50,469 nucleotides of DNA from a virus, in IMG/VR virus record IMGVR_UViG_3300035670_006770, positions 1-50,469 of that record; one strand, 5' to 3'. The position numbers and the translations under genes were made by a program. Below are positions 1-9,801 of the stretch, piece after piece. How positions within the stretch are numbered: the stretch's first letter is position 1; each line of letters begins with the position of its first letter. The notes under the pieces were generated by a model. The model had not been told where the DNA came from. It did no database searches and saw only the letters and a list, made by a program, of their open reading frames with translations.

Positions 1-3000
1 TTAGCGCAGGTACTGATACCAGCATAGGTATTAGCCAGGGTAATAGTTCATCAAGTTATCCCGGACAAGAATCTACTTCATATGCTTATGTTCTTGAAAA
101 AGGACAAAAATTTAATAATAATTCAGCGGCTGCATATTCAAGTTCTTTAACAACTGGCGATGTATTTATGTGTGCCGTTGATTTAGATAATAATAAGCTT
201 TTCTTCGGTAAAAATGGAACTTGGTTAGCTAGTAGTAATCCTATAACAGGAGCAAATCCAGCGTTCACGCTTACTGCCGGAACATATAGAGCTGTTGCTA
301 GACCCTATAGTACTAACTCAGCAACTTTTAATTTTGGTGCCAGTACTTTTGCATATACTCCACCAACTGGATTTACTGGGCTACGAAGTGTTCCAACCTC
401 CCTCCTCACCCTCCAAGAGCGCGGTGCCTACAACACCATAGGCTTCCAAGACGAAAGCGAATATCAACATGTGATCACCCGGCCCTCCGGGGCCAACGTC
501 GCTCAGGGTACGTTCTCGCCTTTCAGCCCGAATGGGTGGTCGGTTTATTGGGCAACTGGCGGGATCATCAACTACGACACGACGACAGTTGGCACGGACT
601 TCAATCCAGGCTCGTCCAACTTCACCATGGAGATGTGGCTAATCCCACTTTCGACAGCAGCGACGCTAGTCAATTGGGGGCACAGCGACGGCAGCGGTTC
701 CGCCGGGATCATGCTCAACTTGAGCGGCAATTCATTGTCATTCACCGTCAACGCTTCAGACGGAGCGCACCCTGGAAATACCAGCGTCTCGATTAGCTAC
801 ACCAACTGGACCCATATTGCGCTTGTGCGTAACGGCGTTGCGCTGACGCTCTACGTCAACGGCGTCCCATCTGCTACATCATCCATTGGTGCTGCTGCCA
901 CGGTCAACACTGGATCGTGGTACGAGATTGGGCAACTTCGATTCGGAGTCTCACCGACGTTCAAAGGCTACTTGTCGAATTTCCGCATGAACTTCAATGC
1001 GGTCTATACAGTCGACTTCAGTAACGCACTTCCCACAGGACCGCTGACTTCTTCAGCATCTACGCGCCTGTTGATACTTCAAAGCAACCAGCCAACCAAA
1101 GACGCCTCTTCGTATAACAAGAGCCCGTATCAATACAGCAATGGTTGGCAGCTTATGCCGACCTCTCCATTCAAACCCGTAGCGTATGACCCTGCTGTGC
1201 ATGGCGGGTCGGGGTTCTTTGATGGGACGACGGATTGGTTAAGCGTTGCTAGTAGCGTGGCGTTTTCCCCAGGGGCGGGCAGCTTTACCGTCGAGTTCTG
1301 GTGTTACCCCACAAATACATCGGCTGGTTCCAGAGGTGTTGTGTCCAACGGGTACAGCGCGAATAGTTGGCATGTCAGCCAGCAGGGTACCAACCTCGTC
1401 TTTTATATTGGCACAAGCGCCGTAACGGCAACAGGAGCTCTTGATGCCAACACTTGGCAGCATTTTGCCTGTGTTAGAAACGGCTCGGCGGTAACCATTT
1501 TTAAGAACGGGGTCTCGGTTGCGACAGGGACGATTTCAACCAGTTCATCGACCGTCAACGTCATCACGATTGGTACGAGCGCCCACGCAACGACAGAAAC
1601 TTTCTTTGGCTATATTGGGCCGGTAAGGGTCGTAAATGGAATGGCGGTCTACACAGCCAACTTCACCCCACCCTCCGGCCCACTTCCCCTCATCAACAAC
1701 ACCTCCCTCCTGCTGAACTTCACCAACGGCGGGGTCATCGACAGCACTGGCAAAAACGTCATCGAGACCGTTGGCAACGCTGGTGTGGTTACAACAACCA
1801 TTAAGAAGTATGGATCTGGATCCATGTACTTTGATGGGACCGGGGACTACTTGGCAGGGCCAAGCAGTAATGCACTCAGCTTTGGCACTGATGCGTTCAC
1901 TATTGAAGGATGGGTTTACGCCTTATCAACTCCATCCGATGCGGGATTATTTACCAATGGTGGAGCGGCTACAGGCTCGTTAGGCTTCTACTTTCTTACA
2001 GGCTACCTGAGGTTTGATATTTATAACGGCAGCGGTTTTGCCTCGGGTACGCTTCTGCCTTTGAACCAGTGGGTTCATGTGGCTTGTGTTAGATCTGGGA
2101 ATACCGTAACCCTGTATCAAAATGGGGTGAGCGTAGGAAGCGCTACTGTCACTAACAGCAATACGAGTTCGCTTTGTTATGTTGGCACAAAGGGATGGGA
2201 CTTAACAAAAGTCTTTAACGGTTACATCGATGACCTTCGTATCACCAAGGGCTACGCCAGATACGTAACCGGCACTGGGGCCAACGCGAACCAAATGGTC
2301 TTTGCAGGCACCAACACCCTTGCCCTTCCAACCAAAGCCCACCCAGATCGAGGAACCGCAAGCACCTTAACCACTGACATGGCTGCGCCAAGTAGCGTTG
2401 AAGCACTAGTGGTTGCTGGTGGTGCAAGCGGCGGCAGGGATAATGGATCCTCGGGCCTTGGCGGGGGCGGCGGCGCTGGTGGCCTTCGGGAGTTAGTGGG
2501 TGCCAACGCCATCTCGGTCTCTGCCGGGACAAACTATGCAATCACGATTGGTGCAGGAGGCGCATCGGTTAGCGCCTCAATTGGAAGCGCCGGGAACTCC
2601 GGTTCAGGTTCTACGTTTGCATCGATAACGACTGTTACCGGCGGTGGCGGCGCGTCCTTTAATACCGCTAATGCCGGAAATGGCGGTTCTGGCGGCGGTG
2701 GCGATGGTACGCGTGCAGCAGGAAAAGGCATTTACCCAGGCTCCACATATGTTGATGCCGTTAGACAAGGGTATGACGGTGGGTCCGCTAATTGGACCGG
2801 CGGTGCGACCTCTTCAGCTGGCGGTGGTGGTGGAGCAGGTGGCGCTGGAGTCAATGGTTCCACGAACACTGGTGGTAATGGCGGCATCGGCGCTCAGTCC
2901 TCGATCACAGGCGTTCCTACCTACTACGGAGGCGGCGGCGGTGGAAGTTCCTATTCAACTCGAGGCCAAGGCGGGTCTGGAGGCGGAGGCGCAGGTGGTG

Positions 3001-3242
3001 TAAATAGCACGACCACCGCAGTAAGTGGCGATCCAAACACCGGAGGTGGTGGCGGTGGCGGTGGTAACTATGCAAGCGGTGCATCCGGAGCAGGTGGCTC
3101 AGGTATCGTCATCCTCGCTTACCCAACCACGTTCAAGCCACTTAAAGCCAGCCTAGGCTTGGTATACACCATAGACACAGTAACACGCCCTGGGTACCGC
3201 GTTTACAGATTCACCAGTGGTACTGGTAGTATAAGTTGGTAA
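1..3242 (+). CDS. Tail fibre/adhesin with SPRY, LamG repeats and glycine-rich tip (5' truncated)
   Basis: The reading frame is open from base 3, so the gene starts before the window; the first ATG at 168 is internal. In order it shows a SPRY-like domain (bases 3-370: GQKFNN, DVFMCAVDLDNNKLFFGKNG, ATFNFG), three concanavalin/LamG-like domains (about 520-1030, 1195-1680, 1800-2270; each has a FDGT-D/FTxEgWvY start and a GYIxxxRvxxG end), a glycine-rich domain (2400-3110) and a C-terminal cap ending GSISW. Such glycine-rich proteins are known as receptor-binding tail tips in tailed phages; a host-recognition role here is inferred. From about 385 to 3140 the DNA is clearly GC-richer than its surroundings, as if recently exchanged. 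The C-terminus and two internal blocks match the larger adhesin at 4243. Confidence 0.85.
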   Translation, partial: SAGTDTSIGISQGNSSSSYPGQESTSYAYVLEKGQKFNNNSAAAYSSSLTTGDVFMCAVDLDNNKLFFGKNGTWLASSNPITGANPAFTLTAGTYRAVARPYSTNSATFNFGASTFAYTPPTGFTGLRSVPTSLLTLQERGAYNTIGFQDESEYQHVITRPSGANVAQGTFSPFSPNGWSVYWATGGIINYDTTTVGTDFNPGSSNFTMEMWLIPLSTAATLVNWGHSDGSGSAGIMLNLSGNSLSFTVNASDGAHPGNTSVSISYTNWTHIALVRNGVALTLYVNGVPSATSSIGAAATVNTGSWYEIGQLRFGVSPTFKGYLSNFRMNFNAVYTVDFSNALPTGPLTSSASTRLLILQSNQPTKDASSYNKSPYQYSNGWQLMPTSPFKPVAYDPAVHGGSGFFDGTTDWLSVASSVAFSPGAGSFTVEFWCYPTNTSAGSRGVVSNGYSANSWHVSQQGTNLVFYIGTSAVTATGALDANTWQHFACVRNGSAVTIFKNGVSVATGTISTSSSTVNVITIGTSAHATTETFFGYIGPVRVVNGMAVYTANFTPPSGPLPLINNTSLLLNFTNGGVIDSTGKNVIETVGNAGVVTTTIKKYGSGSMYFDGTGDYLAGPSSNALSFGTDAFTIEGWVYALSTPSDAGLFTNGGAATGSLGFYFLTGYLRFDIYNGSGFASGTLLPLNQWVHVACVRSGNTVTLYQNGVSVGSATVTNSNTSSLCYVGTKGWDLTKVFNGYIDDLRITKGYARYVTGTGANANQMVFAGTNTLALPTKAHPDRGTASTLTTDMAAPSSVEALVVAGGASGGRDNGSSGLGGGGGAGGLRELVGANAISVSAGTNYAITIGAGGASVSASIGSAGNSGSGSTFASITTVTGGGGASFNTANAGNGGSGGGGDGTRAAGKGIYPGSTYVDAVRQGYDGGSANWTGGATSSAGGGGGAGGAGVNGSTNTGGNGGIGAQSSITGVPTYYGGGGGGSSYSTRGQGGSGGGGAGGVNSTTTAVSGDPNTGGGGGGGGNYASGASGAGGSGIVILAYPTTFKPLKASLGLVYTIDTVTRPGYRVYRFTSGTGSISW
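3146..3187 (+). repeat. 42-bp direct repeat, copy 1 (tail-fibre C-terminal cap)
   Basis: The 42 bases here are identical to 8421-8462. They encode the start of the C-terminal cap (ASLGLVYTIDTVTR) of both large adhesins. Identity at wobble positions in two otherwise diverged genes suggests recent gene conversion or use as a recombination point for swapping tips. Confidence 0.9.
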
Positions 3243-3263
3243 TTAATTTAAAAAGGAACACAA

Positions 3264-3713
3264 ATGATTTATGCACGAGTAATTAATGGCCAAATATACG
3301 ACCAGGCCACCATACAAGATCTATTTCCCAACACTAGTTTTCCACATACGGGACCCTCACCGGAATTTTTAGCCGGTGAAAATTTAGTGCCTATTAGTGA
3401 GCGCAAGCAGTATGATCCACAAACACAGGTCTTAGAACGTGTGCCTGCTTATATTGAAGATGGAGTTGTATATGTAGTGCGGCCGCGTGCTAAGACTAGT
3501 GAGGAGTTAGCTAGCGAACAAGCTGCACTAATGGCACAAAATGAACAGCAAGCTAAACAACTGCTAACTAACACAGATTGGACACAGTTAGCTGATGTAA
3601 CACTAGCTAATAAGCAGGAGTTTGCCAACTATCGTGCACAACTTCGCCAAATAGCTAGAAACCCACAAGCGGTGGTAACCTGGCCACAAGAACCAAATAA
3701 CGTTTGGCAATAA
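3264..3713 (+). CDS. Putative tail fibre assembly/chaperone protein
   Basis: 149 residues. The C-terminal half (LLTNTDWTQLADVTLANKQ, FANYRAQLRQIARNPQ, VTWPQEP) has the layout of phage tail assembly chaperone domains, in which a TDWTQL-PDVPL-N motif precedes an R-x-LR helix. It lies 21 bases after the first adhesin behind an AAAGGA ribosome-binding site, the usual place for a fibre chaperone. The N-terminal half (MIYARVINGQIYDQ) is not recognised. An assembly role is inferred from family resemblance and position. Confidence 0.6.
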   Translation: MIYARVINGQIYDQATIQDLFPNTSFPHTGPSPEFLAGENLVPISERKQYDPQTQVLERVPAYIEDGVVYVVRPRAKTSEELASEQAALMAQNEQQAKQLLTNTDWTQLADVTLANKQEFANYRAQLRQIARNPQAVVTWPQEPNNVWQ

Positions 3714-3730
3714 TTTAGGGATTAATAGCC

Positions 3731-4246
3731 ATGGCTAATGTAATCAATGCACAAAATGGTATCGCTACTACTGCTGACAGTAGTAGCGATCTTAATATTC
3801 AAGCAGGTGGTACTACCTTTGTAGAAATTGCTAGCGGTGGCTTAAACCTAAAAACAGCTGGTACTAATGCTCTACAAGTAGACACTAGTCAGCAGGTAAC
3901 ACTACCAAAACGTCTTACACTGCCTGCACAAAAGGTTAAGGTTAATCAATTAGGCTCTATAAGTGGTGCTCAGGCTATTGACCTAAGCACACATACTATA
4001 TACACAGCTACTATTACAGCTGCTACTACTTTTAGCTTTACCAATGCACCTAGCAGTGGTGAGTCGCAGGTAGTTTATCTTAGACTAACTAATGCTGGTA
4101 CGGGTATAACCTGGCCAGCTAATACTAAGTACGCTGGTGGCACTCCACCAACACTAACTGCTAGCGGCATAGATGTACTAGGTGTAATGTATGATTTAAT
4201 AACCACTACCTATATGGTATTTGTAATAGGTCTAGATGTAAAATGA
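3731..4246 (+). CDS. Hypothetical tail-associated structural protein
   Basis: 171 residues, rich in Thr, Ala, Gly and Ser, with no signal peptide or membrane segment. The N-terminus (MANVINAQNGIATTADSSSDLNIQ) resembles short beta-rich repeats at the start of phage tail-spike and structural proteins (label-like TTFVEIASGGLNL, NALQVDTSQQVTLP). It overlaps the next adhesin gene by the ATGA tetranucleotide, which implies translational coupling and a shared role in tail assembly. CTAG occurs six times in these 516 bases, as in the native phage DNA and unlike the GC-rich part of the first adhesin. Confidence 0.55.
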   Translation: MANVINAQNGIATTADSSSDLNIQAGGTTFVEIASGGLNLKTAGTNALQVDTSQQVTLPKRLTLPAQKVKVNQLGSISGAQAIDLSTHTIYTATITAATTFSFTNAPSSGESQVVYLRLTNAGTGITWPANTKYAGGTPPTLTASGIDVLGVMYDLITTTYMVFVIGLDVK

Positions 4247-7200
4247 ATGAGCTACTAATAGCAACTCAAAAAGCTAGTGGTATAACAGAAGAACTTGACC
4301 CAAACTACAATCTTGTAAGCCTACACCTACGCGGCGATGTAAATACTGGGCGTGACTATAACGCCTTTTCCGATGCTAGTAGTAATAATTTTAGACTAAC
4401 TAACAATGGTGAGGTGCGGGGAAGTAGCTTTAGTCCATACGGTACTAGTTGGAGTGCTTATTTTGACGGCAGCGGAGATTATTTAGCAAACACTACAACT
4501 GCATCTACAGGATTTAATCTTTCTACAGGTGCGTTTACTATTGAAGCATGGGTTTATTTGTCATCTGTAGCATCTTATCAATATGTTTTAAATTTTGCAA
4601 ATGCTGCTGGTGCTGCTTCAGGGCTTGTGTTTGGTATTAATACTTCTGGTCAACCGTATATTGGTAATGGTTCAGTTGTTGGTAAATCTGGCTCTACTGC
4701 TTTAACTGTTAATACTTGGACACATATTGCTGTTGTTAGTGACGGTACAAATATTCAATTTTATACTAATGGTCAGGCAAATGGATCTGCTCAAGCATTT
4801 AATCCAAATACAGCTCAATATGTATACGTTGGACGAGATGGTACTGGCGGAAATCAGTTAACAGGGTATATATCAAATATACGCATTGTTAAAGGACAAG
4901 CCTTATTTACAGGTGCATTTAATCCTTCAACACTACCAGTAACTGCTTCTACTGTAGGACATACTGGCACAGGAGCAGTATCTACTATTACCGGTACAGT
5001 TGCCTTTTTAGCTTGTCATGCAAATAGGTTTATTGACGGTGGTAGCAGCTCCTTGATGTTGTCTGCTTTTGACGGAGCTCGCATTTCCAGCTTTAGTCCA
5101 TTTCTTGATAGTGACACTACTACAGGATCAGCGTATTTTGATGGAACTTCAGACTATCTTGACGTAACAAGTGCCCTATTTAACCCTGCTGGTGCTTTTA
5201 CACTTGAGTTTTGGTTTTATCCAACGTTAAGTACGTCTCCTGAACAAGGTATAATTAGCTCCTGGCCGAGTGGACTTAGTCCCGCACAAGGAATCTTACT
5301 TTTCAAAAATAGCGCTGGCGTGTTAGAAGTTGCATTAGGAAATGCATCTACAGGTTATACCGCTATTGGTACGGGTACATGGACAAATTACATGAATCAG
5401 TGGAACCACCTTGCATTGGTTAGAAATGCAAGCAATAGTTGTGCTGTATTTGTTAATGGAAATCGACTAGCCTCTCCGGTTACAAAGTCAGGAGCGCCTG
5501 GTCAAACTACGTTAACTATTGGTCGTTATTTTCCTAATAATACCGGCTATAATTTTCAAGGTAATATTTCAAACTTACACTTTGTCAGCGGCTCTTCGCT
5601 TTACGATCCTAGCCTAACAAATATAACAGTACCTACGATACCAATTACTAAAAATGCAAGCACAGCCCTACTTACCCTACAAGAACGCGGTGCCTATAAT
5701 ACTGTGGGGTTCCAGGACGAAAGCGAGTACCAGCACATAATTACTCGTACTAATAATGTTGCACAGGGTACATTTAGTCCATTTAGTCAGGCTGGATGGG
5801 CGGTAAATTTTGGCGGTGGTTCATCAAATATCAATCTTGCAAGCAGCGCAGACTTTGCACTAGGCGGTGCATTTTCATTTGAATGTTGGGTATATCAAAC
5901 TAGCATACCTAACTTTGTTGACTTGCTAGATGTACGAACCAGCAACGAAGTTGGTTCGCTTGGTATATCCGCAACCGGATTTCCGCGTTGGCAAAACGGT
6001 CCGAGCACAGGATCGCTAGTTACTGGGTCCACAGCACTAACGCTCAATCAGTGGAATTATCTTTTATTTGTTGCAGATGCCAGCGGCTGCTCAATCTACT
6101 TGAACGGTCAGCGGATCGCTAACACAGCTCAAGTGGCCACTTGGCCTACCTCGGCAAGACCGTGTTTTATTGGCGGCAGTTTTGGCAATGCATCTGGTGG
6201 CTCTCTTAGTGGGTTCATTGCGGATGCAAGATTAATAAAGGGATCGACTCCGTACAGCAGCACAGCCACTAGCGTAACCGTACCAACAGCTTTGCTTCCG
6301 TTCGTCACAAATACCGTATTGCAGTGCTGCAGAACAAATCGTTTTGCAAATACGGTAAACAGTGCGTCTATGACAGCCAACGGTACAACCTCCATAACAG
6401 CCTTTAGTCCATTCAAACCCCCAGTTTATGAAGCACAAACACATGGAGGTAGCGCATATTTTGATGGAGCAGGAGACTATCTTAGCAGTGCATATAGTAT
6501 AGCTAACACAGCATTTACTGGAGATTTTTGCCTAGAATGTTTTGTTTATTTTAATGCGTTGCCAAGCACAAAATCTTTTGGCATGAAAATTGCCAGTGCT
6601 GGCAACGGGTCTAATAGTGGTTGGTATTTTCAAGCTACTACAGCCAATGTATTTAATATATCTACTTATGGAAGTGGACCAAGTTTAACTGGTACTACAG
6701 TTTTAACCGCAAATCAGTGGTATCACGTTGCACTAGTTCGCAGCGGTGCAAATTTCTCGATCTTTGTAAACGGAACCAGAGATGCTACTACTAGCAGCGG
6801 GTCAGCAGCATTTGCAAATACTGCTGCAACTGCGCTTTTTCTTGGTACTTATAGCGGAGATGCAGGAAATAGTAATCACCAATTTAGTGGTTATATTGCC
6901 AGTTGCAGAATTGTAAATGGCTTTTCTGTCTACGACGCAACACAACCCTCAATACTTATTCCTAGTAGCCCACTTCCACTCATCAACAATACCAGCCTAC
7001 TGCTTAATTTTACGAATGGTGGAGTTATTGACAGCACAGGTAAGAATGTTATTGAAAGTATGGGTAACAGTGGAGTTGTAACAACTGCGCTCAAGAAGTA
7101 CGGAACTGGTAGTATGTTCTTTGATGCAACAGCAGATCAGCAACGTGTTACGCCACAAGCTCAACCAGTGCTTGGCAACGGCGACTGGACAGTAGAGTTT

Positions 7201-8517
7201 TGGGCCTATGCCAACGCAACACCTGCTGGTGGTTACTGCGGTCGTTTTGTGTTTTCCAATGCTGGATTCTTTATTAGAAATGCTAGCGGCACTGTTATCG
7301 ATTGTGGTTGGAGTGGGTCGGGTGCAGCTATTACTACTGCATCAGGAGTCGCTGCTGCCAACACGTGGCAACACATTGCTCTAGCCAAATCTGGCAATAC
7401 TGTTAACCTTTATGTAAACGGTGTGTGTCGCGGTACAACTGCCTCCTGGACTTGGAACGAGTACACTTCTGAATATTTTATTGTTGGATCAACCTATACA
7501 GGCAGCGAATATTTCAATGGCTATATAGACGATTTTCGTGTTACTAGAGGCTTAGCTCGTTATACTGGTTCAACTGTTGGCACAACCTACTTTACAGCTC
7601 CAACCAAAGCCCTACCAAATCGTGCAGTAGCCAGTACAGCAACTACTAGCTTAACTGCACCAACTAGTGTTGAAGCACTAATAGTTGGTGGTGGCGGAGG
7701 TGCAGGTGGACAACAAGGTGGTGGTGGCGGTGCAGGTGGTTTCCGTGAATTTATGGGTGGTAATGCAATTGCAGTATCAGCTAACAATAGTTATAGAATT
7801 ACTGTTGGTAGTAGCGGTAGTGGGGGTGCTTCTGGAGCAGGTGCAACAAGTGGGACTTCTGGAGGAAGCTCTATTTTTTCTAACGTTACCTCAGAAGGTG
7901 GCGGAGGTGGCGGAACTGTTAGTACAAGCGGATTAAATGGTGGATCTGGAGGCGGAGGTGGTCATAATTCTCCCGGTACATCTTTAGGAGGACTTGGAAA
8001 TAGAGTTGCTGGAACTACTACTGTAGTACCTACGCAAGGAAATAATGGTGGAGACAGTAATCCTAATGCAACAAATTATTACGCTGGTGGAGGTGGTGGT
8101 GCTGGTGGTGTTGGACAAAATGGAAGTCCTAATAACGGCAACGGTGGACTTGCTCAAACGTCATCAATAACAGGCACTAGTATATACTATGCTGGTGGAG
8201 GAGGTGCTGGTAGTCGTGGCGGTACTGCAGGTCTTGGGGGCGGAACAGCAACAACTGCTAATAAAGGTGGTGGTGGAGATGGTTCAGCTTCTGGTATTGG
8301 TCTATCTGCACTTACAAATACCGGAGGTGGTGGAGGTGGCGGTGCTTATGCCTATAACGGAGGTAACGGAGGTAGCGGCGTAGTTATTTTAGCCTATCCA
8401 ACTACAAACAAACCACTAACAGCCAGCCTAGGCTTGGTATACACCATAGACACAGTAACACGTCCAGGCTATCGCGTTTATAAATTCGTTGCCGGCACAG
8501 GCACAATATCTTGGTAA
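4243..8517 (+). CDS. Giant tail adhesin with five LamG-like domains and glycine-rich tip
   Basis: 1424 residues. Five LamG/concanavalin-like units are visible at about 4440-4930, 5115-5620, 5790-6280, 6450-6960 and 7100-7570, each with a YFDGxxDYL-like strand, an FTxExWvY strand, a QWxHxALVRxG strand and a GYIxxxRvxxG closing strand. A glycine-rich region (7670-8390) and the cap ending GTISW follow. The block LLTLQERGAYNT near 5664 and PLPLINNTSLLLNFTNGGVI near 6970 recur in the first adhesin. It starts within the stop codon of the previous gene. The family suggests a distal tail fibre that binds surface glycans. Its DNA stays AT-rich apart from a modestly richer part at 5900-6400. Confidence 0.85.
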   Translation: MNELLIATQKASGITEELDPNYNLVSLHLRGDVNTGRDYNAFSDASSNNFRLTNNGEVRGSSFSPYGTSWSAYFDGSGDYLANTTTASTGFNLSTGAFTIEAWVYLSSVASYQYVLNFANAAGAASGLVFGINTSGQPYIGNGSVVGKSGSTALTVNTWTHIAVVSDGTNIQFYTNGQANGSAQAFNPNTAQYVYVGRDGTGGNQLTGYISNIRIVKGQALFTGAFNPSTLPVTASTVGHTGTGAVSTITGTVAFLACHANRFIDGGSSSLMLSAFDGARISSFSPFLDSDTTTGSAYFDGTSDYLDVTSALFNPAGAFTLEFWFYPTLSTSPEQGIISSWPSGLSPAQGILLFKNSAGVLEVALGNASTGYTAIGTGTWTNYMNQWNHLALVRNASNSCAVFVNGNRLASPVTKSGAPGQTTLTIGRYFPNNTGYNFQGNISNLHFVSGSSLYDPSLTNITVPTIPITKNASTALLTLQERGAYNTVGFQDESEYQHIITRTNNVAQGTFSPFSQAGWAVNFGGGSSNINLASSADFALGGAFSFECWVYQTSIPNFVDLLDVRTSNEVGSLGISATGFPRWQNGPSTGSLVTGSTALTLNQWNYLLFVADASGCSIYLNGQRIANTAQVATWPTSARPCFIGGSFGNASGGSLSGFIADARLIKGSTPYSSTATSVTVPTALLPFVTNTVLQCCRTNRFANTVNSASMTANGTTSITAFSPFKPPVYEAQTHGGSAYFDGAGDYLSSAYSIANTAFTGDFCLECFVYFNALPSTKSFGMKIASAGNGSNSGWYFQATTANVFNISTYGSGPSLTGTTVLTANQWYHVALVRSGANFSIFVNGTRDATTSSGSAAFANTAATALFLGTYSGDAGNSNHQFSGYIASCRIVNGFSVYDATQPSILIPSSPLPLINNTSLLLNFTNGGVIDSTGKNVIESMGNSGVVTTALKKYGTGSMFFDATADQQRVTPQAQPVLGNGDWTVEFWAYANATPAGGYCGRFVFSNAGFFIRNASGTVIDCGWSGSGAAITTASGVAAANTWQHIALAKSGNTVNLYVNGVCRGTTASWTWNEYTSEYFIVGSTYTGSEYFNGYIDDFRVTRGLARYTGSTVGTTYFTAPTKALPNRAVASTATTSLTAPTSVEALIVGGGGGAGGQQGGGGGAGGFREFMGGNAIAVSANNSYRITVGSSGSGGASGAGATSGTSGGSSIFSNVTSEGGGGGGTVSTSGLNGGSGGGGGHNSPGTSLGGLGNRVAGTTTVVPTQGNNGGDSNPNATNYYAGGGGGAGGVGQNGSPNNGNGGLAQTSSITGTSIYYAGGGGAGSRGGTAGLGGGTATTANKGGGGDGSASGIGLSALTNTGGGGGGGAYAYNGGNGGSGVVILAYPTTNKPLTASLGLVYTIDTVTRPGYRVYKFVAGTGTISW
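8421..8462 (+). repeat. 42-bp direct repeat, copy 2 (tail-fibre C-terminal cap)
   Basis: Identical to 3146-3187. It sits at the same codon positions in the C-terminal cap of the second adhesin. Confidence 0.9.
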
Positions 8518-8524
8518 TAATCTT

Positions 8525-8863
8525 ATGGCACATTATGCATTTTTAGATGAAAATAACGTGGTAACTGAGGTTATCACTGGTAGAGATGAAGGCACACTAG
8601 GCATAGACTGGGAACAGTTCTATGCTCAGGAGCGTGGTCAACCCTGCGTACGTACTAGTTATAGTGCCAGCATACGTAAAAATTATGCTGGCATTGGTTA
8701 TACCTATAACGCAACATTAGACGCATTTATACCGCCACAACCCTATCCAAGCTGGCAGCTAGACACCAACACCTGCCAGTGGGTGCCGCCTGTAGCACAG
8801 CCACAAGACGGCAATCAATATTTTTGGAATGAACCACAGCAAAACTGGACTATGGTAACATGA
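8525..8863 (+). CDS. Small tail accessory protein (MAHYAFLD-type)
   Basis: 112 residues from the ATG at 8525. An in-frame extension to 8489 would overlap the adhesin and is not needed. The start MAHYAFLDENNVVTEVI and the later SIRKNYAGIGYTYN and PYPSW...CQWVPP motifs form a small protein I recognise as recurrent next to tail fibres in T4-like marine phages, where it is only known as a hypothetical structural or fibre-attached protein. It ends in an ATGA overlap with the next gene. Function beyond tail association is unknown. Confidence 0.65.
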   Translation: MAHYAFLDENNVVTEVITGRDEGTLGIDWEQFYAQERGQPCVRTSYSASIRKNYAGIGYTYNATLDAFIPPQPYPSWQLDTNTCQWVPPVAQPQDGNQYFWNEPQQNWTMVT

Positions 8864-9768
8864 GTTTATTAACAGACTACTTACGTACTGCACCTAGTCC
8901 AATTCCTACAGTTAGCTTTAACTATGTAGTTGTAGCTGGCGGTGGAGGTGGCGGTGCTCGTTATGGCGGTGGTGGAGGTGGTGGTGGCGTGCTATTTGGC
9001 TATAATCAACTTATACCTGTAGGCCAGGTGTTAAGTATAACTGTAGGTGTAGGAGGTGCTGCCGGTACTGCTAGCAGCACCAGTGTAGGTACTCGCGGCG
9101 TCAATGGCGGAAACAGTAGTATTAGCTATCCTGGCGGCATTAGTGTTACCGCACTAGGCGGTGGAGGTGGCGGTACTGGTATTGGCGGCATAGGAGTTGG
9201 AGCCAATGGTGGTAATGGCGGCGGCGGCAGTGGTAGTACCGTTGGTACTAGTAACAGGCTGGGTGGCCAAGGTACTGCAGGTCAAGGTAATGCAGGCGGA
9301 AATGGTGGTTATAATAGTAGCATAGGCTCGGGTTTTGGCGGTGGTGGTGGTGGATGGACTTGGCCAGGAACAAATGCTACTAATGATATATACGCTGGTG
9401 GTGGTCAAGGCGATGGCTGGTTATATACCGATTTTAATCAGTACTATGGCGGTGGCGGTGGCGGTGCTGGAGCTGCAAACTATAACAATTATGGCTTAGG
9501 TGGCTTAGGTGGTGGTGGTAGGGCTGGTAGTACTGGTACTGCTAGTATACCACTGCCAGAAAATGGCACAGATGGGCTAGGTGGCGGCGGCGGCGGCCAA
9601 TCCTCAACTAGTGCTAGTTATCCGGGCGGACGTGGTGGTAGTGGCACAGTAATTATTCGCACTACTGCAATACCTAGTCAAATTACCGGTAATCCGCAAC
9701 TGTTATTACAAAATGGCTTCAGGTACTATACATTTACTAGTACTAGTGGCGGTTCAATTGTGTGGTAA
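8860..9768 (+). CDS. Short glycine-rich tail tip protein
   Basis: 302 residues. After a short N-terminal stretch (MSLLTDYLRTAPSPIP) it is almost entirely glycine-rich: VVVAGGGGGGARYGG, then repeated GGGGGG blocks separated by Asn/Ser/Tyr loops. It ends in YYTFTSTSGGSIVW, the same kind of aromatic GSI-W cap as the two large adhesins, but it has no LamG domains. It may be a stand-alone receptor-binding tip or an adhesin that attaches to one of the larger fibres; this is inference. It is coupled to the upstream gene by an ATGA overlap. Confidence 0.7.
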   Translation: MSLLTDYLRTAPSPIPTVSFNYVVVAGGGGGGARYGGGGGGGGVLFGYNQLIPVGQVLSITVGVGGAAGTASSTSVGTRGVNGGNSSISYPGGISVTALGGGGGGTGIGGIGVGANGGNGGGGSGSTVGTSNRLGGQGTAGQGNAGGNGGYNSSIGSGFGGGGGGWTWPGTNATNDIYAGGGQGDGWLYTDFNQYYGGGGGGAGAANYNNYGLGGLGGGGRAGSTGTASIPLPENGTDGLGGGGGGQSSTSASYPGGRGGSGTVIIRTTAIPSQITGNPQLLLQNGFRYYTFTSTSGGSIVW

Positions 9769-9801
9769 TCAATAAATTATATAAGTAAAATAGGAATAAT
9801 A

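Noticed and set aside
2242-2731. Long minus-strand frames opposite the glycine-rich domains
   Set aside because: Gly codons read backwards give Pro/Ala-rich frames; no start context and no family resemblance. The same holds at 7587-7787 and 9154-9408.
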